Below are positions 18,433-25,378 of a stretch of 64,000 nt of DNA, piece by piece. Where the stretch lies: assembly GCA_050296515.1 (NCBI GenBank), contig JBNKRJ010000037.1:1-64000 (forward strand), written 5' to 3'. The notes under the pieces were generated by a model, which saw only the letters and a program-made list of their open reading frames with translations, did no database searches and was not told the origin of the DNA. The position numbers were made by a program, and so were the translations under genes. The DNA is from NBLH01 sp050296515. Lineage in GTDB: Bacteria > Bacteroidota > Bacteroidia > Bacteroidales > NBLH01. The number at the start of each line of letters is the position of its first letter. Position 1 is the stretch's first letter.

Positions 18433-19632
18433 TTAACTTAATAATAAGGATTCATCCCATTTGGGTTCAATATCTGAAATAGCTGAAAGTATTGCCAATC
18501 CAATCCCGGCAACTCCTTCTAAGAATCCATATTCATTTATCCAGCCTCCATATTCTTCTGTACGATAGGCTTTATAACCAGCTAAACCATCATCAAATCT
18601 TGCCATTTTTAGCGTTTCGTTTAACCAATAGTCTGATGCATCTTTAAATTCTTTCATATTTGTGTTCCTGTACATTCGATTGAAGATATGAGCAATACCT
18701 GCAGTTCCATGACATAAGCCAGCATCTATAACATAGTTTTTCTGTAAGTCTCTTCTATTTGAAGCATGGAGTAAAATTTCAAGCGACTTGTTTTCTAATT
18801 CCTTATCTTCCAAAACTTTTGACGCATTCCACAGTGCCACCGAAATGCCTAAATCACCATAACACCACGCCAAACGACTTGAAACACCTTTATCTCCATC
18901 TAATGTGATACTATTTGGAAAATATGAATTGCTGACTTTGATATCAAATTGATTGCCTAGTATATAACTAATTGCTCCTTTTAAAAGCCCTTCTGTTTTC
19001 TCTTTGTTTATTCCTCTTTTGCAGATCTTACTTAAAATAGCAACAATGCTTGCCATGCCATGGGAAAGACTCAAGTTGTAGACCTTCGCCTTTTCATTAT
19101 CTTTTCCACGAATTTCAGAAATCCATTTGATACCATGGTTGTCAACAATACTATGTTTCTGTAAAACCTCAACATATTCGTTTAGGTATACTTTTGATTT
19201 AGGATTTGATTCCCGACTCAAAAAGTACAAAGCAATCCCCCCTGCACTGTGCAAATAATCGTAATTCCCCTGATTAATTTCCCTGAGCATATACTCGTAC
19301 AGGTATTCATCTATCTCGCCAATTGTTTCATTAGTTTCTACGTCCAAAATATCATTTTGAGATAAATGCTCAAGTAACCATCCTAGTCCTGCTAATCCTC
19401 CTGCAAAAGTTTCATACGTATTCCCTTTCATAATTTTATCAAATGCATTTTCAATTAGTTCACATGCATTATCATACAACTTTTCGTCATTAGCATATTG
19501 GCTATAATAGAAAAAAAATAAAGCAATTCCTGAAGTACCACCTAAAAGTCCATGGTCAATTACTTTCTCAATATAATTTTTTTGTAATATCGCCTCTTTA
19601 ATATATTTCAGTTTTTTCTCAAACTCAACCAT
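18433..19632 (-). CDS. LanC-like lanthionine cyclase
   Basis: The 399-residue alpha-toroid protein adds cysteine thiols to dehydrated residues, forming (methyl)lanthionine rings. The zinc ligands are all present: C257 in AWCYGDLG, and C307-H308 in GLCHGTAGIAH. Repeated GxxG helical units are visible: HGLLGGTSGIALFF, HSAGGIALYF, LSHGMASIV and FLEGVAGIGLAI. It is the first gene of the minus-strand operon with the split LanB. No precursor gene is seen upstream; the nearest GG-leader peptide is at 53800-54000. Confidence 0.92.
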   Translation of the reverse strand: MVEFEKKLKYIKEAILQKNYIEKVIDHGLLGGTSGIALFFFYYSQYANDEKLYDNACELIENAFDKIMKGNTYETFAGGLAGLGWLLEHLSQNDILDVETNETIGEIDEYLYEYMLREINQGNYDYLHSAGGIALYFLSRESNPKSKVYLNEYVEVLQKHSIVDNHGIKWISEIRGKDNEKAKVYNLSLSHGMASIVAILSKICKRGINKEKTEGLLKGAISYILGNQFDIKVSNSYFPNSITLDGDKGVSSRLAWCYGDLGISVALWNASKVLEDKELENKSLEILLHASNRRDLQKNYVIDAGLCHGTAGIAHIFNRMYRNTNMKEFKDASDYWLNETLKMARFDDGLAGYKAYRTEEYGGWINEYGFLEGVAGIGLAILSAISDIEPKWDESLLLS

Positions 19633-20173
19633 TATTTCTTTGAATATAGATTATTAAAGCAATTATTTTTATACAATTGGAGAAACCTAAACAGTTTCCT
19701 GAGGAGGACAACTACCTTTAAACTGTGATTGATTACCACCACCTCTTCAACAGTCGGTGGGTAAAGATAAAAAAAATATCTTCAGATTTTGCTGATAACA
19801 GCTTGTGTGCTGCCAGTGCCAGTTTGAAACTGGTACTTTGCCTGAAAGGCAAGCTCTAAGACAAAGAGCTGAAGTTGATCAAATTCTTTGCTTAATAATA
19901 TTATTGTGGTTCTGACGGCCTGCATTCGCAAGATCTGAGTTGCAACCCAGAACTAATGTTGTATTGCTATACCTGGGCCAGCTGAGCAAGAAATCTTATT
20001 TTAGATTAGACGTTGCGATGACGATTTAATCAGAACCTACGGTTAACTGGGAACACGAACTACATAATCTTACAAGCGTAGAGTTTATTTTTCTTTCTAC
20101 GATGGAAAAGATATGAAATCTCATGCAGCGAGGGTAAAAAAATACCAGACATGTGCCTGGCATCTTAAAGTTT
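19633..20173. other. Non-coding stretch upstream of lanC with hairpin repeats
   Basis: Nothing with a full coding pattern is seen in these 541 bp. Next to lanC, inverted repeats AAACAGTTT-like / AAACTGT (about 19691-19725) may fold in the lanC 5' leader. On the minus strand one frame encodes RGGGNQSQFKGSCPPQETV then a stop (19687-19746), preceded by an in-frame TGA; it looks like the core end of a GG-type precursor but no leader precedes it. The rest, 19801-20165, is the hairpin cluster described separately. Confidence 0.5.
19801..20165. repeat. REP-like hairpin cluster A (includes repeat R copy 3)
   Basis: A string of small perfect or near-perfect hairpins: CCAGTTT-G-AAACTGG at 19819-19833, TTGCC-TGAA-GGCAA, AGCTCT / AGAGCT, CTG-GTTGCAAC-CAG near 19936, a degenerate GATATGAAATCTC near 20110, and CCAG / CTGG near 20145. 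Repeat R copy 3 is at 19985-20047. The text CACGAACTACATA plus ACAAGC plus TTTCTTTCTAC recurs at about 21738-21785 in cluster B. Confidence 0.6.
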
Positions 20174-20470
20174 TTACAGTTTTAGTTTGTCCGGGTCTCT
20201 TCTGTTATCCCAGAAGGTAACTAGTTTGATAAAGTTGTCCATTATTTTATAAAAAACGGATGATTGTTTGGTTACCAACCCTTTTCAAACTTCTTCCTTA
20301 CCTTCAACAGCAGGACACATTTCAGGGTTTTCGGCTATTTGTTCAAGTAATTTATTTGTTTTACGCACGAACTTTTTGGCACTGGTCTCTGACCATTCTT
20401 CTTCAATGTATTCAACGATTTTATCAAAGCTTTTTTCCGCTCTCTTTGACCATTTTATCTTTAAAGCCAT
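20174..20470 (-). pseudogene. RelE/ParE-family toxin broken by a nonsense codon
   Basis: The frame starts at ATG 20470 (MALKIKWSKRAEKSFDKIVE) and stops after 61 residues at TGA 20285-20287. It then continues in the same frame as KGLVTKQSSVFYKIMD and VTFWDNRRDPDKLKL to a TAA at 20174-20176. This is the normal C-terminal half of a ParE/RelE mRNA-interferase or gyrase-poison fold. Total intact length would be 98 residues. The likely lost codon is CGA (Arg) to TGA at a position that is often Arg in the family. The toxin should be inactive or severely shortened. The start overlaps the antitoxin by 10 bp. Confidence 0.85.
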
Positions 20471-20700
20471 TTCTCGTACTTTTTCATTACCACTTCGTGG
20501 TCAACAACTTCCCCGTTTTCTATATCATTAAGCCCTTCTTCAATTTCCTGTTTTAAAGCTTCGGGTAGTTCATCCCACTTGGAAGCTGCTGACGGTGCGG
20601 TTCTGTGGGTAAGCATCACATAAATGGCATTCAAAAAGTTCTCGTCTTCAATACTTTCTATCAAATTGTGCAAGTTAAGTTTTAACTCTGCTGTACTCAT
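20461..20700 (-). CDS. Antitoxin of a ParE/RelE-type pair
   Basis: This 79-residue acidic helical protein begins MSTAELKLNLHNLIESIED and ends with a charged tail (EEGLNDIENGEVVDHEVVMKKYEKWL), the layout of small antitoxins that wrap a RelE/ParE toxin through the C-terminus. It is first in the pair and overlaps the toxin start, as usual. Because the toxin is broken by a nonsense codon, this antitoxin may be a relic or may protect against related toxins. No DNA-binding domain is evident. Confidence 0.75.
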   Translation of the reverse strand: MSTAELKLNLHNLIESIEDENFLNAIYVMLTHRTAPSAASKWDELPEALKQEIEEGLNDIENGEVVDHEVVMKKYEKWL

Positions 20701-20858
20701 AATTGTTCTTTTTTAACAAAGATACGTGATTTACTTGTAATTGTTTCCATAATTCCAGGGTATTTAATTTCTTAATTTATGGCCTCCGACCAAATAAAAC
20801 CACCTACAACAAAAATACCTGACAACACAGCCAGGTACTTTTGTTTATAGTTAAATAC

Positions 20859-20945
20859 AGGCAAGACGCCTTAGTTTAGATTAGTTGTTGCTATAATGCA
20901 ATGCCTAACACTGCAGTTCTTTTAATCAGAACCTACGGTAAACGA
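20859..20945 (+). repeat. Dispersed repeat R, copy 2
   Basis: Same orientation as copies at 15214-15303 and 19985-20047; ends with TCAGAACCTACGGTAAACG, which is nearly identical to the end of copy 3. It lies between the two toxin-antitoxin pairs and has no gene. Confidence 0.55.
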
Positions 20946-20991
20946 TGGTGAAATCTTACATCAGCAGTGAACCACAGTTAAAAATTGCATC

Positions 20992-21309
20992 TTACCTTCT
21001 TTCTTTATATCTTTTCTTAAATATTTTTGGATTACGACTTCCATGTAATACGGATAATACAATAATCTCTATTTTTTCAATAATGTATGAGATTAAATAA
21101 GGAAAGCGATTCGTTTGTGCTTGCCGGACATGCTCATGTTTTTCAGCAAACTGATACGGATTGTCTTGGATAGTATCAATGGTGGTTTCAACCTCTTCAA
21201 TAAATTCATCGCCTAATCCCGATTGTTTTGAATTATACCAATATTTCGCTTCTTCTATATCTTCAACCGCTGGTGGAATAAAACTGATTTTGAATTTCTT
21301 TTTACTCAT
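20992..21309 (-). CDS. RelE/ParE-family toxin, intact
   Basis: The 105-residue basic protein begins MSKKKFKISFIPPAVEDIEE and has the family helices AKYWYNSKQSGLGDEFIEEV and the C-terminal strand pattern RFPYLISYIIEKIEIIVLSVLHGSRNP. The arginine and the H-x-S-R-N-P end match the RelE/ParE fold. It should inhibit growth by mRNA cleavage or gyrase poisoning; which one cannot be told from sequence. The antitoxin gene ends one base before it begins. Unlike the neighbouring toxin, the frame is complete. Confidence 0.85.
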   Translation of the reverse strand: MSKKKFKISFIPPAVEDIEEAKYWYNSKQSGLGDEFIEEVETTIDTIQDNPYQFAEKHEHVRQAQTNRFPYLISYIIEKIEIIVLSVLHGSRNPKIFKKRYKERR

Positions 21310-21310
21310 C

Positions 21311-21571
21311 TCATTTTATTCTTTTCTTAACATCCTCCCAACTAATTAGCTTGTCTCTGTTGTTTTTGTAATAGGCGATCCTTTCATTTAGAATTTGTTT
21401 ATGCTCTTCACTTAACTCATAATCCTTGGTACTTTTTTCTTGCTTAGAATCTACAATGGGTTGGTTAGCAAGAGCATAATCAAGAAAAGCATTTAGCACT
21501 TTGATTAGCTCTACGTCTGTAATTTTTTCGAAGCGTGTAAGAAATAATTCTTTTTCAATCGATAAATCCAT
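21311..21571 (-). CDS. Antitoxin partner of the intact RelE/ParE toxin
   Basis: This 86-residue protein begins MDLSIEKELFLTRFEKITD and has a helical N-terminal half (VELIKVLNAFLDYALANQ). The C-terminal part, LSEEHKQILNERIAYYKNN followed by WEDVKKRIK, is the typical addiction-module antitoxin end that contacts the toxin. It is upstream of and one base from the toxin gene. Binding to the toxin and to its own promoter is expected from the family. Confidence 0.8.
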   Translation of the reverse strand: MDLSIEKELFLTRFEKITDVELIKVLNAFLDYALANQPIVDSKQEKSTKDYELSEEHKQILNERIAYYKNNRDKLISWEDVKKRIK

Positions 21572-21599
21572 ATGAAGTTGTTTTAATGCAAAGATAAGT

Positions 21600-22040
21600 T
21601 TTTTTGCATTGCAAGTGCCAATTTATAACTAGCACTTTACTTCATGGCTACTCTGTAAGATAAAAAAACAAAGAGCCTGAAATTAATCAAACTCTTTGCT
21701 TTATTAACATTTTACTCTGGCTACCTGCTTATGCAGAACACGAACTACATACTCTCACAAGCAGAGAGTCCCTTTTCCTTTCTACAATGGACACGAGATG
21801 AAATCTCGCGCCAGCGGGTGCAGCTGGTACTTCACCATAAAACATACTCTAAAAAAGCAAAGAAATTGAAATAATCAAACTCTTTGCACTCTATTATCAT
21901 TACCGCTCTGATGGCGCTTACGCAGAGTCCGAGTTGAAAACTCGAACTAGCGAGGCATTGCTATGCTCGGACCAGCAGAGGCAAACCTGAACCATAGGAA
22001 AAGACCTCGCATACTGGCACCATCAGGGTCTTCTTTTATC
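21600..22040. repeat. REP-like hairpin cluster B
   Basis: No gene lies in this stretch. It contains hairpins CGAGAT-GAA-ATCTCG (near 21791) followed by CGCCAGCGGG, CGAGTT-GA-AAACTCG (near 21931) followed by AACTAGCGAGG, and GGCAT / ATGC pairs. CACGAACTACATA...ACAAGC and TTTCTTTCTAC-like blocks repeat cluster A. AAACTCTTTGC occurs twice. An AAGACC / GGTCTT stem at 22001-22032 followed by T's on the minus strand may end the lipoprotein gene transcript. Confidence 0.6.
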
Positions 22041-22054
22041 TTATTCTCAATATT

Positions 22055-22441
22055 TTAGAATGCTTTCTTCCTAAAATACAATAAGTACTTCCTTTCTCCT
22101 TTATAAAAATATAGCATTTTTCGTTTATAGATAGTAATCGTATCGTTATTGTTTAACGAGATTATATCCTGATTTAAAGTATCTAAACTGCTAATGAGTA
22201 AAAATGCACTATCTGCTATTTCATAATTAAAATTCTGGACAAATACTTTGTCCGTGTTTAAATAGTTTCTAAAAACTCCAGAAGTATCATTTAAAAGTGA
22301 TATTTCAATCTTATTATCAGGGAAATTTATTTCCTTATCTCCTCTATATACCGCATATTTTATAGGATACTTTTGTGTAACACACCCACTTACATACGCC
22401 AATAAGATTATAATAACCGTAATTTGCAATATTCTTTTCAT
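22055..22441 (-). CDS. Small lipoprotein, candidate immunity protein for the orphan RHS tip
   Basis: The 128-residue protein has a lipoprotein signal: MKRILQ, a hydrophobic stretch ITVIIILLAYVSGC, with Cys20 as the lipidated residue. The mature part (about 108 residues) is beta-rich (IEISLLNDTSGVF, DTITIYKRKMLYFY). It starts two bases after the stop of the RHS toxin tip, the position in which immunity genes occur in polymorphic-toxin loci. A periplasmic lipoprotein would suit a toxin acting in the periplasm. The family is not recognised, so immunity is inferred from position. Confidence 0.6.
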   Translation of the reverse strand: MKRILQITVIIILLAYVSGCVTQKYPIKYAVYRGDKEINFPDNKIEISLLNDTSGVFRNYLNTDKVFVQNFNYEIADSAFLLISSLDTLNQDIISLNNNDTITIYKRKMLYFYKGERKYLLYFRKKAF

Positions 22442-22443
22442 GA

Positions 22444-23418
22444 TTAATGAGTATTCCAGATATTTAAAGGTATTATAAGCACTCCGTTAGCATTTCTTGG
22501 TGGATAGATAGGTACAAAACCAGGGTCAACCATTGAGTTTACAACATTAGCATTTATTTGATTAATATTTGTAATTGTCCCTGTTGTTGGATTTTGCCCA
22601 GCCATCATTCTTTGTAACATTACTGCTTGATTTGGCTGGTCTCTATACTGTAGCTGACCACTCCAAGAATACTGTGCCTTATATGCACTAATTTCGTGAG
22701 AAACGCCATAGCCTCCATTAGCATTAAATTGTAAAGTTCCTCGTGCAATATCACCACCATGTCTCCCTTCATGTAATTTGCTCCCCATCTTATTTTCTGT
22801 AAACATGGTAACAACATTATCACCTTTAGCATTTACTCCCGTCTGTGTTGCAGTTGGACCTACGATATTATTGTTTTTAGCTTCCTTGGAGTTAAGCCCT
22901 GAATATCGATATTCAGTATTTGCATCATTTCTCATATCTCCAATATCTGTTGCCGATTGTCGAAGTTCGCCAGCTCTAGCGCGTAAGTCTCCACTATTTC
23001 CACCCCTGTTATCTATTCTGTCAGCTTTGCTTTCAAGTCGGTCAGCTCTTCTTTCAGCCCTTCTTTCTATTCTAGCAGCCTTCTTTTCGTTTTTATCATC
23101 AAAATACCTACCATCAACATCGTACAATCTAATTGGATTATTAGCACAATAAGCATAAGTAGAAAGAGAATAATATTTTTCAGCAAGCGGGTCAACACAG
23201 TGCCATCTGGCTAAAGCTGGTGAATAGAACCTCGCCCCATAATCATACCAATCCAATCCCAAATCATCTTGCAACTCTTTGCCATTGTAAAGGTATTCCT
23301 CACATCTACGTGCATTATTAGCAGTATTTTTTGAGCTCAGATCTTTTTTTGAGTGTATTATTTTTAGATCAGGCTTATTATATTGATCATCTAATATATG
23401 TAGCTTAATGCAACCCAT
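22444..23418 (-). CDS. Orphan RHS core tip with C-terminal HExxH metallopeptidase-like toxin
   Basis: The protein has 324 residues and starts MGCIKLHILDDQYNKP, the usual start of small RHS cassettes in Bacteroidota. Residues 42-105 are the RHS-associated core (YNGKEL, LDWYDYGARFYSPALARW, DPLAEKYYSLS, CANNPI). After the core comes an Arg/Glu-rich linker (AARIERRAERRADRLESKAD), then a distinct tail. The tail holds H216-E-G-R-H220 and E242 in SHEISAYKAQ, an HExxH plus downstream glutamate arrangement like a zincin peptidase. It has no secretion signal or spike region of its own. A displaced toxin tip usable by recombination with the large RHS gene at 37174 is likely. Confidence 0.7.
   Translation of the reverse strand: MGCIKLHILDDQYNKPDLKIIHSKKDLSSKNTANNARRCEEYLYNGKELQDDLGLDWYDYGARFYSPALARWHCVDPLAEKYYSLSTYAYCANNPIRLYDVDGRYFDDKNEKKAARIERRAERRADRLESKADRIDNRGGNSGDLRARAGELRQSATDIGDMRNDANTEYRYSGLNSKEAKNNNIVGPTATQTGVNAKGDNVVTMFTENKMGSKLHEGRHGGDIARGTLQFNANGGYGVSHEISAYKAQYSWSGQLQYRDQPNQAVMLQRMMAGQNPTTGTITNINQINANVVNSMVDPGFVPIYPPRNANGVLIIPLNIWNTH
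23222..23250. repeat. RHS core direct repeat, left copy
   Basis: About 30 bases (GAATAGAACCTCGCCCCATA plus following) are nearly identical to 37935-37965 in the large RHS gene, both in the same direction. They encode the DYGARFYSP core. It could support homologous exchange of toxin tips. Confidence 0.6.
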
Positions 23419-23481
23419 TTACTTTTTCAACTGGGTAACAAAAATAATTAAAATTGCGAGTTTAGTTGAAGAAAATCAGGG

Positions 23482-24387
23482 CTATTTGTTTACTATGTGG
23501 GTGTAAATTTGAGTACTATCTAATGAAGAGTGGCCTAAAAAACGAGAGATGTTTTCAATACCCATACCATTGGAGTGTAAATGTGTGGCAATTGAGTGGC
23601 GTAATAAGTGAAGTATAGCTCTTTTGTTTTTAATTTCTTCATTGGGGCAAATTTCCTGCAAGTGTTTCAAACCATCTAACAGGGAGTTGTAATGCATAAT
23701 AAAAAGCCTGTTGTGTTCTACTTTCTGTAAATTTCTAAAATTATAAATATAATGTTGTAATGCATTGTAAATACTCTCATTCATTGGCACAATACGATCT
23801 TTGTAATTCTTCCCTTTTTGCACAAAAATAGTACGCCTGTCGAAATCAATATCGTTTATTGTTAGTTTTATGCCTTCAGCCCTTCTTAAGCCAGCACCGT
23901 AAAATAAAACGAAGATCAATTTTAATTGTTCGTGTTTGGCTTCCCTTTGTTTAAAATTTAACTCTGGGTAAGAGTTGGGTATTTCATTGAGCAATAGTTT
24001 AATTTCTTCCTGTGTAAATGGATGTATATTTTCAATACGTTGTTGTTTATCTACTGGCAATCGAAAACCAGTTGGGTGGGGAGCATTATCATTTCCCATT
24101 TGGTGCAAATACTCCAATAGTTTATCAATGGCAACAAAACAACTATTTAAATGCGAAGTACTTAATCCTCCCTGCGATCTTTTGTTTCCACGTATTTGCA
24201 AATGCTCGAAATAATCATTTATATGTTTGTTGGTTATATTTTTAACGTGGTTAATGTTTCGGCTTTGTAACCATCTAAAAAATACACCGATCATATTTTT
24301 ATAATTACTCACCATTGCATCTGAGAAATCACGTGTATCCAGCCATTCCCCGTATTGCTCTAGTATATACCTAAAATTAACACTCAT
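23482..24387 (-). CDS. Tyrosine recombinase/integrase (complete catalytic set)
   Basis: The 301-residue protein has a SAM-like core-binding domain (1-110) and a catalytic domain with all residues: R168 (GAGLRRAE), K191 (VQKGKN), H260-x2-R263 (HLLRHS), H286 (LGHSSL) and nucleophile Y295 (IYTHI). It should cut and rejoin DNA at the attachment site of the surrounding mobile element. It abuts a second recombinase whose stop is one base from its start, so both are made from one transcript. It is the last gene of the leftmost operon of the element. Confidence 0.92.
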   Translation of the reverse strand: MSVNFRYILEQYGEWLDTRDFSDAMVSNYKNMIGVFFRWLQSRNINHVKNITNKHINDYFEHLQIRGNKRSQGGLSTSHLNSCFVAIDKLLEYLHQMGNDNAPHPTGFRLPVDKQQRIENIHPFTQEEIKLLLNEIPNSYPELNFKQREAKHEQLKLIFVLFYGAGLRRAEGIKLTINDIDFDRRTIFVQKGKNYKDRIVPMNESIYNALQHYIYNFRNLQKVEHNRLFIMHYNSLLDGLKHLQEICPNEEIKNKRAILHLLRHSIATHLHSNGMGIENISRFLGHSSLDSTQIYTHIVNK

Positions 24388-25338
24388 TTAAAACGGGTTG
24401 AAATTGTTAATATCTTCAATCAGGCTTTCGAGATCATTCGGCAAATATGCTTCTGTTGAGTGTATATAGCGGTGGCCAGCTAAATACATAGTTTTTCTTA
24501 AACCGAGTGTTTTTATCCAGTTTGTAATTACTGAGGCTCTTAATTGTTGGAAACTGGCGAAACTGCTATTAATATTTTCTATTTGTTTCCTTAACGGCTT
24601 TAGTGTTTCCATTAATCCAGTTTGCTGGGTAGTGCTTTTACTAACCTTTGGCATTGAAAGAAACAAATTATCATTATTGGTACTATAATATTTTAAGATC
24701 TCATTTCTTATTGTATCTATGTAGTTAATTAATGTACCTATTTGCGCTGCTTCTAATGAGAGCTCCCTTTCATTGGTTCTTTTCCCTCCTCTTATTTTAA
24801 CTTTAGCCCTGTTTATATCAATATCATCTATTGTTATTTTTTGCAACTCATTGGAGTGTAACCCTTGGTAAGCAAGGAAAGTTAACATACAATAGTTCCT
24901 TTTCCTGCTTAGTTCTGAGTGCTTGCGTTGGTTTTTAGGTATATGGTTGTCATCAAAACTTCTCACATACGTATTATAAAAATCATAAACAAGGTTTGTG
25001 AGTTGTTCCACAGAGAAAATTGTGCAAAGTTGCTTCCCATTCTTATCATTCAATTTTATTAAATTAACTGGGTTAACTGCAACTTGCTTGCTTTCCTTTA
25101 AATACTCAAAATAATGGTTAAGCGAAATCAAGGTGTTCCTTCTGGTAGCATTTTTTTGCTGCTTGTTTTTCTTGAGGTATTTCAGGTAATCTAAAACATC
25201 CTTCTTTTGGGTGTTAATAGCTTCAGCATCGTACCATTCTAAAAATTTATTGGTATTAAAAATATAGGCTTTTTGTGTACTAGGGCTTAAACCATTTGCC
25301 TGGAGGTATTTAATAAATTCGTTCATTCGGTTAATCAC
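24388..25338 (-). CDS. Tyrosine recombinase with altered catalytic residues
   Basis: The 316-residue protein has the phage-integrase layout (core-binding domain 1-90, catalytic domain after 130). The first Arg is replaced by His at position 161 (YQGLHSNEL), and the His of HxxR is Gln264 (QQLRAS). R267, H289 (AGHRYIHS) and Y298 (EAYLP) remain. It may be a non-catalytic or weakly catalytic partner working with the neighbour in a heteromer, as in XerC/XerD-like or multi-recombinase elements. Its stop touches the next recombinase gene. This pairing is a marker of an integrative element rather than a chromosomal Xer gene. Confidence 0.8.
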   Translation of the reverse strand: MINRMNEFIKYLQANGLSPSTQKAYIFNTNKFLEWYDAEAINTQKKDVLDYLKYLKKNKQQKNATRRNTLISLNHYFEYLKESKQVAVNPVNLIKLNDKNGKQLCTIFSVEQLTNLVYDFYNTYVRSFDDNHIPKNQRKHSELSRKRNYCMLTFLAYQGLHSNELQKITIDDIDINRAKVKIRGGKRTNERELSLEAAQIGTLINYIDTIRNEILKYYSTNNDNLFLSMPKVSKSTTQQTGLMETLKPLRKQIENINSSFASFQQLRASVITNWIKTLGLRKTMYLAGHRYIHSTEAYLPNDLESLIEDINNFNPF

Positions 25339-25378
25339 TTTTAAAAATTAAACCTTATATTTGTAAGGCGTTCAAAAT

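Noticed and set aside
20260..20556. Plus-strand frames of about 90-98 codons opposite the toxin and antitoxin
   Set aside because: They are antisense to the toxin-antitoxin pair on the minus strand, which has family motifs.
21600..22040. CRISPR-like array in hairpin cluster B
   Set aside because: Repeats are short, irregular and palindromic, with no constant spacer length; no cas gene is near.
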